In this document: positions 11,300-24,428 of the stretch, in pieces
Position numbering within the stretch: position 1 is the first letter of the stretch
Layout of the letters: each line of letters starts with the position of its first letter
Assembly: GCA_039602395.1 (NCBI GenBank)
Contig: JBCNJP010000010.1
Coordinates: forward strand, 96,961,462-97,025,461
Reading direction: 5' to 3'
DNA: 64,000 bases
Origin: Deinandra increscens subsp. villosa
Lineage: Eukaryota; Streptophyta; Magnoliopsida; Asterales; Asteraceae
Position numbers and translations under genes: made by a program
Notes under the pieces: generated by a model
The model's database searches: none
Seen by the model: only the letters and a program-made list of their open reading frames with translations
What the model was told of the DNA's origin: nothing

Positions 11300-13871
11300 T
11301 GGTATCAGAGCCCTAAGGGTTCTGATCGATTGTTGTTTTCCAATCCTGGTGTTTCCGCTACATTCTTTGTGTTTGAGGCTAGGTACTATTTGTGTTTTTT
11401 CTTTTCTTTAAACCGTATCATGATGGTTTGTTAGACCTGTTCTTTAAACCGTATCATGATGGTTTGTTTGACACATATGTCTAATCTTCTTTTGTTGTAT
11501 TTCTGGTTAATCGAATCTTGTGGTTTTTTTTCTTTTTAACCGGTAGTATTGTCAAGATTGTTCTTGAATATGTCTATAGCCTTGCATGTTCTTCTCGTGT
11601 GAGATATGTTTTTTCTAGTTTGCATATCATGTGATTTTGTGCTAAATCAGAAATCTTTTGTTTGGCTGTATTCTGGTTGTTGAACTGTGTGGTTCATGTC
11701 TTTACTAGTTGTATGTTTCAAGATTATTCTTGATTTTGGCAGCCTTGTTGTTTTCTTTTGTTGTAGAATCATGTGATTTTATACAATTAGAAGTTGTTTT
11801 GGCTGTATTATGTAATCTGATAGGATCGTGTGATTCTTGTATTGTCAGATTTTTTTTAATCGTATGATTAAGTCTTTTTGGTTTGTGTTCTTGTAAAGTC
11901 ATAAAAGTTTTTGAGAAAATCAAATTAGTCTTTAAATTCTTTACAAAGGTTTGACATGAATCCAATTTTTTCAGAAGTGTTTCTGAAGTTTTAAAGGTCG
12001 TGTGACTTTTTTGTTGTTTCTTGAATTTTGTGATTCAAGTTTCACTGTCTGGTCTTATATAAGGTCTTTTGATCTGTGTTTATCAGGATTGTTTCTGATG
12101 TTATTATGATTTGGTTACAATATGATTTCTGACCTGTTTTGTCTTCTCTCTATCGGCATTCTTAGGGTCTTTTATTATCTCTGCATCAGTTGTATCTCAA
12201 TTGTATTATTTGTGTACCTGTAGTTTTGTGGCCTGGCTGGTAGTAGTCTTCTCCGTCTTAAGTGTTTAGGTTTCATTGGGTTAATGAAATCTATATATTG
12301 AATCCACTGGTGTGCACATCAGCTGTGTCTGTGTTCTTGAACCCTCTGGAGTGGTTTAGAAAGTCAGATTTGCATTGGTATGTTTGTGTGTGCATTGCTT
12401 GTTTTGTACACTGTATTTTTGTGCCATATGTTCTTATGGTTTTTCAAGGAATACCGTCTTAAAAATCATATAATTCTGTGAAAATTGGAATATGTCATAT
12501 GATTGGTCTCGTTATATGGAGTTGTGTGACTCGTTATTTTACTAGATATGTTTCTGGTATAGTCTTTAAATTCTTTGTATAATCGGAATATGGTATTCTG
12601 GTTGTTTTATCATATATGTTTCTGATAGTGTTCTAGAATCTTGTGATTCCTTCTTGTCTTATCGGATATGTTTATGATATTGTTGAATCGTGTGATTCAT
12701 TTTTGTCAGAATGTGTTTTCTGGCTGTTTTTTCTTTTTTGAATATACAGAAAGTGTTTTGCCTAATGGCATACAGTTTTTTCTTTTTGGTGGTGCATTTA
12801 AAGTTGACTATTGATTAAGAATATATTGGTTAAAGGTTCTATAATTGGTTAAGGTTTATCAAATTTGTGTAGCAAATGTGTTTTTTACCTATATATTGGT
12901 TGAGTTACATTCTTTTCTTCTTCAAATGGAATGAAAAGGTGTAATATCAATTGTTTATCAATCTTTGGTGGAAAATCATTTGTGGGTGGTTCTTAAAGAA
13001 TACAAAATCTCAAGGTTGAGATATGTTTTTCTATCAAAGTCTCTCTCAAACCCTAGGCATATTTTTTTTGGATAATCTCCAACACACACCGGCATTTTTC
13101 GTGTTTAGTATCTGACAAATTGTGGAACTAAAGTTCGTTGTTTAGAAGATATATGTATGATAGTTTTTTTGTTAAATGGAAAAATATTTCATATTAAGAG
13201 TTTTTTTGTAGCTTGTGTGATATCTTATGTGAGTTCCTTGTTGCTAGTTGATTTTCTGTTAGTTAATTGGAATTGCAATTGTGTGAGGCTTCCTTGTTAA
13301 AACCAAGTTGTAATCTCTATCTACTCTTTATATGATGAATATTTTTTTTCTTTCGAAGATTGTTGTTTGTGCCTTCTGTGCTTGATGAATTACTCTCTGT
13401 TTTGTTTTCACACTTGTTGGAACATTGTTAGATATGGATCTAAGAGTTAAAAGAAGTGCTTATCTCATTGTGATTATCATTCATCATTCTAGTCTACATG
13501 ACTTCCCCTTGGTCTGATGTCTTTGTATAAGTGGATTTGTGTGCTTCTGGTCCATTTTTATGTTTGGACTAAAAATAGCCCTTTCTGTTTTTATCTATTT
13601 GGAAAATGTTTTTTTTAGAAAATTGTGTTTTAGTGACAAAATTGTATGTTCAAATTCATATGCCTTATGTTTCAAAAACTGCTATTGCTTCATATAACTT
13701 GATTAACGTTGGGTTACATTTTATGTTTCAGTTTTTTTTTTCAAACATCAGCTTAAATTCCTATGAGTTTTTTTCTTGTTTCCAAGCTTGTAAAATTGGC
13801 TGATGGGTTATGTTAAAACTGATAAAATTTGAATTTTTTTTTGATGAATTTGAAGTTTGAATTAAGGGGGA

Positions 13872-14491
13872 TGTTAAAAGTATATGATAATTCAAACTTC
13901 TAATATTTTTACTTAATCCTTTATTTGTCTAATATTTCTAATGACAAGTTTACGTGTTTTGGTTTGTTTTCTTATGCTCCGAGGTTGCGGTTGTCATAAG
14001 GTTTGGGCTTTGAATGTTGGACTGGTTTGTTTTCTTATGTTCCGAGGTTGCGGTTGTCATAAGGTTTGGGCTTTGGATGTTGAACTACAAGTTGGGCTAA
14101 AGTTGGAAGGAATTGGGCTAAAGCTGGAAGCTCAAGATTGTTATACTTGCGGGTCATGGGTCAAACCGTTCGATAGTCAAGGCGTTGAGTTGCTATAAAG
14201 TATTAGCGATTAGGGCTTTATGAGGTGATCCAGATTTGCGAGCCGTAAACTTCTCAATTCCCTCTGTTTCTCATCTTCGATGCATCTTCGATAGTTCTTC
14301 TGGTCTTTCATCATCTAGAGTTCTTGAGAGTTTTAGGTTCCATTTTATTGATGAATCTGAGTTAGATTATTTGTAGCGTCAGTTGCATTTTTTCTTTGTG
14401 TGTTCGTTGTTCTATAAACAGTTTGATTTTGTGTTTGGGTTAAAATCATTTGGTTTCAGTCATGATCGTATAGATTCTCCAATTCTTGACA
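13872..14491 (+). repeat. Right LTR of the 10745-14491 element
   Basis: 620 bp, same ends as the left LTR. The segment GGTTTGTTTTCTTATG...TTGGACT is present twice in tandem (about 13958-14085), which explains the length difference. Confidence 0.93.
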
Positions 14492-14560
14492 GACTGGTCA
14501 TCGAATGAACTGATCGGAACTTGCAAACTATAAAAGAAAAAGACGTTTTTTATTACGTGA

Positions 14561-14830
14561 ACTTGGAAAGAATTAAAACAAAAAATTACGTACCCTACAA
14601 TATATAGGGCATCAAACCTTGCTCTCTAAGGCCTAAGCATAGCCGACTCAATCTACTGGATAAACCAAACGATATATTTTAAAACATAGACATATATCTA
14701 AACTTATTTAAAAGATATTAATCTTCTCTAACCGCCCCTACAGAGTTTACTGTACCACCCTTAAATATTTGACCGGAACACAGTCATACGTCCTTTGATA
14801 GCCACATTTGCATATTTTGGATTAATTTTC
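14561..14830. other. Short AT-rich stretch without recognised feature
   Basis: This lies between the end of the 84-bp repeat and the copia remnant. No coding or repeat structure was recognised. Confidence 0.4.
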
Positions 14831-17235
14831 TTCTCCCTAGTGGACCATCTTAGCCCAGGTAATGGACTATTAATTGGCACATATAGTTCTTCGATTTGGG
14901 CCAGCGAACTAGTCTCCTCGTCACCTTTTTGTTAATTGGCAAGGTGACATTTGAAGTTTTAAAATTTCCTACTAGACTTGCAGAGTCAGGTAGAGTATTA
15001 CTATTAGAAGACCACCAAGAAGAATTTTCATCAACACTACATGCCTTGAAACATGGCATTTTCCGGTGTTTGGTTCGCAACATTTCCAACATTTCTTCTC
15101 TTCATCGTACCCGATAATGATACAACGGATGGCCTTTTTTCGAGTTTTTGTCTAAGATGACTTGGCACGAATACATAGCATACGCTATCGAATACTCTAA
15201 AATACGAGACATTCGCTTTCTGTTTGTGTAGTACTTCGAACGGGGAGACGTACCTAAGTCCTTGAAGAGGTGTTCTGTTATATGTTGCGGTTTTCATTGC
15301 TTCCACCCAAAACCGTTCCGGTCTATTTTGTCGTGCATGAGGCTACCCGACACTTCTTCTAGATGTCGGTTTTTACGTTCAGATACTCCGTTTAATTGAG
15401 GTGTGTTCGTGCACGTAAGTTGCCTTTCGATTGCACTCTTTTAGGAAATTTGAAATTAATTCCTTGTTTGTATACTCTCCATCATTATCTGACTGGAGAG
15501 TTAAAATTGAACACCCATTCTAGACGGAATTCTTTTAAAATTTAAAGCCTCACTTTTCTATTTCATAAAACAGATCCAACAAAACCGTGAGTAGTCATCT
15601 ATAAAGGTGATTAGATATGGGGTTTCTTAGAGACACCCCCTATTTTTTTCAATACACCAGCTTTATACGTGAAGGATAGGGCTCTCCTTCACGTATAGAG
15701 GTTAAGGGGTGAAGGATAAACTTATCCTTCACGTATAACTGTCAGAGCATGATAGTACAACGTCAGGGAATGTCGGAGGATGTCTAAGAACCCTCACGTA
15801 GAGCTCTATACGTGAAGGTTAGGTAAAAAAAAATTATATATTTTTTTAAATTTTTAGTATTGTTCTATAAATTAGATAAAAAATATATATTTGTTTATGT
15901 TTAATGAATTAAATATTTTTTTACAAATTTTGATATATAAGAAAATAAAAAATATATATCATATATAACATATCATAATGAAGAATTTTTAATTTAAATA
16001 CTTATTTGTTTATGTTTAATAAATTAAATATTTTTTTATTAAATAACTATCCGACTGACTCATGTCTTACATGCGTTTATTATTTTATTGTAATTTTCTG
16101 TTAGTATATACCATAGAGCATTAAGTTTATAACTTAAAAGTATGTTATAATTTTTAAGTTATATATTTATGGGGTGAAGGAGAGCTCTAAAGGTGACTAT
16201 TTGTTGTTTTGAGGGTTGAAGGATGACTCTAAACGTGAGCATTTACGTGAAGGATAAAAAACTTCCGACAAACTCTGTCAGTTGACTGGAGTTGCTGTTT
16301 TAAGGGGTGAAGGAGGGAACTAAACGTGAGAATTTATTTTTACACCCCCACTATATGTGAAGGATAGCCATATCCTTCACGTTTTAAGGTGGTGTATTAC
16401 AAAAAGAGGGGGTGTCCCTATAACCCTTAGATATATCATACCTCCCAAAGATGGCTTCTTCATTGGTCCACACACATAGGTATGAACCGTTTCGAGTGAA
16501 ACTCTTTCTTTATATGTGGCTCGATCAAATTGCAATTGATGAGCTTTCCCGTACTGACATCCGGTGCATACTTCGTCTTTATTTACTTCAAGATTTGGTA
16601 TTCCGACGACTAGTTCTTTCTTCATTATTATGCCTAGACTTTCGTAACCGACATGTCCGAGCCGTTGATGCTAAAGATCCACCATTTGGTTATTTTTGTC
16701 TTCTCTATGTGTGCCGACTCTGCGGAAAGAAACGGTTTCTTTTCGGTGGTGACCTTGTAGTACCGGTTTCGCCGCAGTCTCAAAGTTTTTAATAACTCTA
16801 ACTTCTTTTGGGCCAAATAACACATAATGTCCGGCATCAGTAATCTAAGAGTCAGAGATCAAATTCTTCTTCATCCTTGAGACATGAAAAACATCTTTTA
16901 GAACTAGCTCTTCTTTGTTTAATTTTGACGGGAACACCACATCTCCGCGCAATACTATGCTTTGAGTTATCTGCAATCACAACTATTCGATTACCAGAAT
17001 CGGATTAGATAGCTTTCCTCGTTCTCCAGTCATATGGTTCGAGCACCCCAAATCCACAATCCAATCATCTAACTTGTTTTCACAGTTTCAACTATAACCG
17101 TGTATGCATATTCTTCGTTGTTGTTGACGACTTGAGCAACATCGAGGCCTCTCAACCTGGTTCCTCCTCGACAGTAGTACCATTACCTTCTTCTTCTTAG
17201 GCTTTCTTTCGACAATCTTTAGCCATGTGGCCTCG
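14831..17235 (-). pseudogene. Ty1/copia gag-pol remnant, interrupted
   Basis: Reading on the minus strand from high to low positions: the end of a gag zinc knuckle ('RGHMAKDC', 17205-17235), a protease core with 'VDLGCSNHMTGE' (about 17028-17066), the GAG-pre-integrase domain ('CTGCQYGKAHQLQF', 16430-16640), the integrase core ('TFIDDYSRF', about 15570-15610) and the integrase C-terminal part ('EAMKTATYNRTPLQG', 15037-15306). Frames change several times and stops are frequent. The integrase is split by the 808-bp element at 15619-16426, and the zinc knuckle is cut at 17235 by the LTR of the large nested element, so this copia copy predates both. Reverse transcriptase and RNase H are absent. 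Confidence 0.88.
15619..16426. mobile_element. Non-autonomous DNA transposon with 8-bp target duplication
   Basis: Perfect 8-bp direct repeats TTAGATAT (15611-15618, 16427-16434) flank an 808-bp segment whose ends are imperfect inverted repeats of about 38 bp (left GGGTTTCTTAGAGACACCCC, right complement GGGTTATAGGGACACCCCCT). Removing it restores the copia integrase frame ('GGMIYL' joined to 'TFIDDYSRF'). No transposase is present. Near both ends there are repeated, often palindromic GTGAAGGA/TCCTTCAC motifs, at about 15676, 15708, 15820, 16172, 16218, 16246, 16301 and 16354. The 8-bp duplication points to the hAT superfamily, but the TIR sequence is not a standard hAT end, so the superfamily is open. 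Confidence 0.88.
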
Positions 17236-20094
17236 TGTAACAGCCACTTCCGACCCGTTTGTAAAACCCGACCCGTCTCGTATTTTCACACATTTTCGAT
17301 TTTCTATTAAATTTTTATCAAGGAACTCCAATTCTTTTTACTAAATTATATTCTCAAATAATATTTTGATGATCCAAAATCTTTTTGCTAAATGAAATAA
17401 TCAATTGGTTAATTTTTTTTATAATAATTTGATTTGTTACAAATGAAAATAAAACAGTACATGACGTTTCGAGTAATTTTGGCAGTTAACGTGGAGATTT
17501 CGGTAATAACCGGAAATCTCGTATGACTCAGAAATCACATTTTAGAATGTTCAAATATCATTTATTAAAACTAAGGGTTGATTTGTGTATGGGAGGATTG
17601 GTTTTAACGTTTTAAATCAAACATAAAACACTTCGTTGTTTTTCGCGTTTCCGGTTCACGAATTTCTCGTTACCAGAAGACCCGCGAATCTCAAAAACCA
17701 TATATTAAGGTTCTATAATGTTCATATATATGTTTTAAGGTTGTGGTTAAAATTTGAGAGGAAACCGAGTTGAAACGGATAGGGATCGAAAGAAAGAAGA
17801 AAAGAAAAGAATGAAAAAAAAAGAATGAAAAAAAAAGAACGAAAAAGAAAGAATGAAAAAAGAATGAAAAAAAAGAAAAAAACAATACGCTGGCCGCTGG
17901 AAGCGAACTAACGACCTCCAGGTTGCCTTGCCAGCGAACTAAGCATTGCGGCACATCAACCTTAGTTATTTGTATCCGCTTCGAATTTATAAAGTATTTC
18001 CAGGTCGCGACCTGATCGCGCCCAACACTTTTTTTGGGTTGTTTTTGGTCTAGAAATCTTGTTTTTGGTCCATTTAAGACCCCGTTTTCTCCAGTATTTC
18101 GATCCTAAAAACCCTAAGAGTGTTTTTCAAGTTTTCTCTTGCTTCCAATTCTTTATCATGATCTCAAATTTATAAATCAAATATTTTCCAAGATCGACCC
18201 ATTACCAAATATTCACAAAAAACCCTAAATTGCTCCCCAAAACACATCCTCTCTATATATAGGTCATGTATCTGTACTTTTGGTCCCATTCTCGACCTTC
18301 TTTTGCTTCCAATTCTTTATCATGATCTCAAATTTATGAATCAAATGTTTTCCAAGATTGACCTGTTGCCAAATATTCACCAAAAACCCTAAATTGCTCC
18401 CCAAGACACATCCTCTCTATAAATAGGTCATGTATCTGCACTTTTGGTCCCATTCTCGACCTTCTCAAGCTCTCAATTTCGGATTAGAGGCTTTCAATCA
18501 CGAATTCAAAAGTCAACTACCCAAAGTTTGACCATCCAATTTCTTGACCTTCCATCGGTTTTCTCAAGTAAGTTTCTTCACGAAAAATATTTATTTTACT
18601 ATTTCCTTCAAAATCCTACTCTTCGTTTCTGTCACTTGTTGATTAATCAAAAAGTCAACTCTACATGTAGAATTTTAATTGGGGATATTTATCAAATTAT
18701 AATTTTAATTCATGAATCTGTTTTGCAACGACTCTGAACTATTTAGTGGACTAGTTATTATGTTTTAACAATGTCAAACTCAAGTTTTATAAATAAAGTT
18801 TAGATCTTTGACTAAAAACCCATTAAATCGGGACTTTTTACGCATAAATCTTAGAATTGTTGATTGTGTAGTATTTTAATCATGTAAATCAGTTCTGGAC
18901 TTTTATCATATGATAGTTATATGACCAAATCCACAAATTTGGCCACATATGTAGTTATGCAAAGTTTTGGGTTATTTTCATAATTATTAAAACTTTAGGG
19001 TAGAAATTGTACTTTTACTAAAGTTAAGTTAAATTTTCTGTTTTAAACATGTAGTTTAAAAAACTTCTTGTTGGACCATTTAATTAAGGATTTTCCATAT
19101 TTAACTCTAACTTATAGAAATTACAATTAAGACCTTAAACTTTCGTTGTTTTTCTAAATAATGTCAAAGTCCCGAATAGGTTAATGTAGAAGTGTTAGCA
19201 TAATTATAATAAATGTTATGACACTTAAACAATAATAAATATCCCCAATTAATCCAAAACTCTACAACTCTAGCCATCGTGTCTTCTTTTGTTCATTTAG
19301 TTTTTGTTTATAATATGATTGCCAGTGTCTGTCATATCTCATTCATGGTGTCATCCCCATCCCTCGAACGCTATTCGTGAGGTGAGTATTCATAGCCTCA
19401 TTTTTGTTTTATGTTTTGGGGTGTAACATGTACACTTATCGAACTTTCATACTATATATTTTTCATCTAACTTAAATGCGAATCATGTTCGTTATTGTGT
19501 GTTTTGCTTGTATGTGGACTGTATGTCATATTGCATGTTGCTCTTTCATTATATTTCATGATCATTCGCGTAACATTAACTGTAAAAAGCCTGGGTTCCA
19601 ATAATAGATCTATTGGGGTGACGTCCCACTTGACTTGACCGAATTTGACATCAAGTGATTGGTAACCTAAACGCCAGGATTGGTTTATGCACCACTCTAG
19701 TACTTGCTTTATTTCATTACATGTTCTTTCATACCTGTGCATTTCCACGTAACGTTAGATCGCATGATTTTTCAACTATGTAAATATGCAAACCCTATGC
19801 TTACTCACCAACTACTTTGTAGTTGACTCTAACATTTGTACATGTTGCAGGAAACATTATTTGATGTGAAGAACTTGACGTTGACACATAGGATTCCTTT
19901 GGACTTAGTGGTTACCTTAATGAACAATTATTAGATTTGTTGTAATGTCTTGTTTCGATTATATGTTGTACTCTTATTTTTATCTTAATGGAATGGGTTT
20001 TGATTAAGATATATCGCAACGTTAATTTTAGTGTTGTGAGCATCTGGACAATCATCGCGCCCCGACGTATTCCGTCGACGGTTGGGGTGTGACA
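17236..20094 (+). repeat. Left LTR of a large non-coding LTR element
   Basis: 2859 bp, beginning TGTAACAGCCACTTCCGACC and ending GGGGTGTGACA, followed by a primer binding site TGGTATCAGAGCCA at 20098. The same start recurs at 32951 (right LTR). Inside lie a tRNA-like segment on the minus strand (17886-17960), a GA-rich simple repeat (17775-17885) and a tandem duplication of 164 bp holding two TATA-like boxes (18254 and 18418). It interrupts a copia zinc knuckle at its left edge. The right LTR is broken by a solo LTR and the assembly gap. Confidence 0.92.
18137..18464 (+). repeat. 164-bp promoter-region duplication in the left LTR
   Basis: Two adjacent copies (period 164) run from the GCTTCCAATTCTTTATC motif to CATTCTCGACCTT. 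Each includes a TATA-like box, TATATATAG at 18254 and TATAAATAG at 18418. The right LTR has a single copy at about 39255-39420. Confidence 0.9.
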
Positions 20095-20992
20095 GATTGG
20101 TATCAGAGCCACGGCTATAGGGATCTGGGTTATTAGAAATGGCTTGACCTAGACTATTCCCTTAGGCGTCCTACATGAGTGCCTCATGCTTAGTATGCTT
20201 TATTACTTGCTATGTCCTTTAGGTGCTTCTTAGTCTTACCTGTTTTGATTTCTACCTCGATCTTCACATTTAACGCACACATTAATATTTTGAGGCTTCC
20301 TAGCCTCTTCCCTTAGTAATGGTGCCTTACATACCATTCTAGGAAAATGATTTTGATTTACTCTCGTCGGAGTTGAGTTTCTAGCAGTAGACGTGTAGTA
20401 ACTGGAAGGGGGAAAGCGCCAGTAGCTGGGGGCTTTGTCTTTAGCCTGGTGTTGCGTATAAATCCTAATCTACCGTGGGACCTGGACATCTAACTGGGAG
20501 CCCTTGGTGAGAGCGTTGGAACCTATTAGGCCAAAGCACGTCACTATACTACTAGTAACCACAAATAACTCTGATTAATCAACGCTTGTAATTTCCCAAT
20601 CGGGAAATGAGGACCACTCCATTTTGTTTTCTCAAACCATCATGATTTCTTGTTTTACGCGAAGTTGCAAATTTTATGATGCTCGATATTTTATGCTACA
20701 CTCTTATGAATTCTCAGCATGTTTTACATAATGATCCCTTTTATTGTATTGACCAGTTGTTTCTATAATTTCGATGATACGTTATCCTTGCAATTTTCAA
20801 TACTAGGCTACTACCCTCACAATTTTACGTATTCTTCCCTCATGTTTGACTAGATTGCTTACCACATTTTCTCTTACGAGATTCGCGCACGTAATCTTTT
20901 TTTCCATCTTCAACGTTTTCCTTATAAGTTCTTGTTTTACAATTTTGTGGGTTCATACGACACTCTTATGTTGTATTTCATCTCATGCTACA
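20095..20992 (+). mobile_element. 5' internal part of the large non-coding LTR element
   Basis: This begins with the initiator-Met-type primer binding site TGGTATCAGAGCCACGGC (20098). No gag-like frame follows. It is interrupted at 20992 by the Athila-like insertion and resumes at 29324. Confidence 0.85.
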
Positions 20993-22891
20993 TGATGTGC
21001 TCGGAACGACTCTAAAAACACTAATAAAATAGACCTAAACCTAGACCTAAGACACACCTAAATTTTACCGAAAATAACCTAAACCGAACCGAACCCTAAG
21101 GCAGTGTACCTGTCGGGTTATAGTAAAGCTAAGGCAAGACCGGAATATCGAACCTAGGACACTATGAAAACAAGAATTAACCTAGACCTAAGAAAGGAAT
21201 AATTTGAGATTTTGGGTTTTTTGAATTAAGAGTAACTAAATTAACTAACTAAAGTAACTATCAACGAAAACAGAGAATCTAAGGAAACTGCAGATGAGAG
21301 AACAAGTACCACCTAGGCCTAGCTCCTAATCTATGACATCGACTTCTAACGGTTATGACAACTATGTTAGAACCAGAATCTTATGACACAATCTATCAAC
21401 ATACTATGAGCCCCCGAATCACTCTCCGGATGTTACTGATAATATACCTCTAGATTGGAATACGCTCACCGGTTAGTTAGTTCACCTTTTAAGTCCATCC
21501 TAACTTAATTACTCTAACATTCGAACAATTGGTTCACCTTTTAAGTCCTTCCCAATTCACTTACCCTAGCCACTCTCGGATATACCTAAAGCACACCTAA
21601 GATAAGCGGAACTACCTCTATTCAATCGCAACCGACTCGAATAACAGATTAACTAACTACCTAGGACATTTCCTTTTGAGACAATGCTACCCTAAATAAT
21701 TAACCAACCCGATTACCCAATAGTCCATTTCCTTTTAAGTTTCAAGACAAGCAGAATATAACAATCAAGTAGAAAATCATCAATCAACCTTATGAATCCC
21801 TAAACTAGCAATCCATACTAATAAACACATTCATGCAAATTAGTCACTTTACCCAAACCGGAAGACATCCGCAAGCAGAATCAAGGTCAATCAACAATTC
21901 TAGACCTAATCATAATACGCACATGCATCAATTGAAATCAAATAGAGAAATTTAAAGAGCAATTCAATCCAACAATAGTCATCATAAACCGAACAAGTCA
22001 AAATCACAAATTAGAATTCATAACGGCCTAGGCGGCACTAGGTGCTTAGCCTAAGACCATGATTAAATCAAGAACAAACAAAAAGTCTAAATCTTGAAAG
22101 TAAACCATAGTGCTAAGTAAAGTACAAAAGAGAAATCTAGAAAAGGAACGAAACCGGATAGCCGAATCGAAGCCGAATGCTTAACCGGAGCGATCTCCTC
22201 TTTTCCGAATTCTTTTCTTCTGCCGTCGCTTTTTAATTCGTAGGGTTCTGCTCTCCTAGTCGGCTGGAAAATTGATTCTTCGAGGTCTCTCTTGTCGCCG
22301 TCGTCTAAAAAAATTCATTAACCTCTCCTTTTGAAACCAGAATGTCGCTTTATATACCAAAAGAATTAGGGGTTGCGGGAATGTTCGGAACTAGCGTATG
22401 GCCAGTTGGATAATCCGCCACAAGCGGTTCGTTTGGGCTTCATATGCCGACAAAATAGTCGGTTTCCACCGACTCAATTTTTTTCTTCCTTCATCCATAT
22501 TCACGAATTAATTTCACAGCATGATACTTTCATAAAATTTGCAATTAAGCCCCCTTGATTTTCCTTTAATTCTAAGCTAGTCCTTTAACTTATTAATTTA
22601 TTCCTTTCAACCCTCAACTTAGATGAATTGTCATACCATCCTCTTGGGCAATTATACCAACCTGCAACAAATATATATAACCATTTTGAGCACAATTAAA
22701 TCACAATCGACCTAAATAAACACAAGATTTAATTAATTACTAAACTCACTCAAAATTGTACAAAAATGACTCAACACCACATTAAGACTCAAATAACTAA
22801 AATATATAAAAAACTAAATAAAAATGACTCAAAACCGACTCAAATATTATACAAATTACACGGGAAATATAGATGTGTTTGCAACACATCA
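20993..22891 (-). repeat. 3' LTR of the Athila-like element
   Basis: 1899 bp, the left copy in plus coordinates. It matches 27420-29318 apart from very few substitutions (for example AACCGAACC versus AACCAAACC), implying a recent insertion. Small frames inside it are identical in both LTRs and are not genes. Confidence 0.96.
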
Positions 22892-22904
22892 AACATCCCC
22901 ACAC
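22892..22904 (-). promoter_or_regulatory. Polypurine tract of the Athila-like element
   Basis: On the minus strand, GTGTGGGGATGTT directly precedes the 3' LTR. It is the expected primer for plus-strand DNA synthesis. Confidence 0.75.
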
Positions 22905-24428
22905 TGACTCTTTTTTCGTCCTCGAAAAATACTGCAATGGAATCATAACCAGGACTTTGACTTCTAAACCATTTAACATTTAAATTTACATCCTCCATAC
23001 AATTCCACATTCCATAACGTAATAACACCCTAACTACAATTGCCGATATTTCGATCCGATTAAACCCAACCACCAACCTTTTCTTTCGCCCCCATGTGTT
23101 TATGAAATTACCAGATATAAGCTCAGTCTACCTATGGATCCCACTAAAGAAAGCTCTAGTTCAACCTACTACCGAATCATATTCAGTCAAAGCAAAGGGT
23201 AATAATGATTTACATTTATATATTTTCTCCAACCCCCTTTAAACCAGATACTAAGATGTCCAAAGAATAATTAACTGATGGAATGCAACTTCTTGAGCAT
23301 TTATTCTCTAAACTAACATTTCTATTCTTCTTTTTTTTTTCTTTCTTTCTTTTTTCATTTTTTTTTTCTTTTGAATAATTAATTGGTCACTTTTACCTAA
23401 AATTACCAACGGACATCATCAGAGGTACTTTTTTCACAAGGTCTTACCCCCGAAATCATACGTGAGTATTTTGCCCGCGAGATCCGGAACATCATCAGAG
23501 GCATTTACCACGGGATACTATCCTTAGTTTGTACATGAGTATTTTGTCCATTCACTCTAATTCATTAACCAGATTATTAACTACATGCTCATTTGATATT
23601 CTAAGGACATAGGAGTATCTAGCCTAAAGCGGTCTCTTTCCTCTTAATCATCAGATTCAGAATTCCTATCACTCCTAAAATGGGAACCCACTAGCAGACT
23701 GATTAACATATTTATACAACAATAAACACACAGGCTATTTAAGCTACTCCTAGATCAGCTGGGCCTACCGACACATCATAGTTTAGTAATGCTTTCCATT
23801 CTCACCATACTTTACCACATTACCATATTATTGACTTTTATTCATTATTTTAACATTTAAACACAAAATTAGAAAACCAATTCCCAGTTTTACCTATCAT
23901 TTTCCATTTAATTTGCAGCCAGATTCTCGGACATTTTTGAACAATTTTTCAATTTTTTTGGATTTTTGGATTTTTTTTCAAAACAAACTAACTAAAAACA
24001 CACTAAAATAAAAATAGACGCAAGGCTTCTCATCCCCACACTTGAACCACACATTGCCCTCAATGTGGAATGAGAATAAAATAAAGCAGAAATAAAAATA
24101 AACACACGAACAATTAAAAATAAAAACTTGCAATCGAAAATTAAAGATAAAAGAACATAAATCGGAACGGACTCCCCTGATTATTAATTTGGATGAATGG
24201 AAAGCGAGCTCGTATCCGCAGGTCCTCCATTAAACTTCATGATTATCTAAGCACAAATATCATTGAACCTGCAAAACCAACACGAAACAGAAAGACTCGA
24301 CACAAAAACAGTTAATCACGAAAAAATAAAAAAAATAAAAAAAATAAGAATAAAAATAAAATAAAGAAATAAAAATTGCAGAAATTAAAGATAAATTTAC
24401 AAACTATACAACCCGGGCACTAATCTTT
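22905..24428 (-). other. Non-coding 3' internal part of the Athila-like element
   Basis: AT-rich DNA with homopolymer-rich tracts (T-rich at 23330-23370, A-rich at 24320-24375) and no coding frame. It holds an extra polypurine-like AAGTGTGGGGATG on the minus strand at about 24031-24045. Reverse transcriptase and integrase would be expected here in an autonomous relative, and are missing. Confidence 0.75.

Larger units (their letters stand above)
10745..14491 (+). mobile_element. Complete non-coding LTR retrotransposon (TRIM/LARD type)
   Basis: A left LTR (10745-11299, 555 bp) and a right LTR (13872-14491, 620 bp) both begin TGTTAAAAGTATATGA and end CCAATTCTTGACA. Five-base duplications GACTG flank the element (10740-10744, 14492-14496). 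A primer binding site TGGTATCAGAGCC (initiator Met tRNA type) starts at 11300 and a purine tract AATTAAGGGGGA precedes the right LTR. The right LTR is longer because it holds an internal tandem duplication of about 64 bp. The 2.57-kb internal region has no coding frame of note: it is T-rich and carries many diverged copies of a CGTGTGATTC-like motif. It must therefore rely on proteins from another element. PBS type suggests a copia or Tekay helper, not resolvable here. Confidence 0.93.

Noticed and set aside
22373..22948. Open frames of about 60 codons repeated at 28800-29582
   Set aside because: They are inside the LTRs of the Athila-like element and only recur because the LTRs do.
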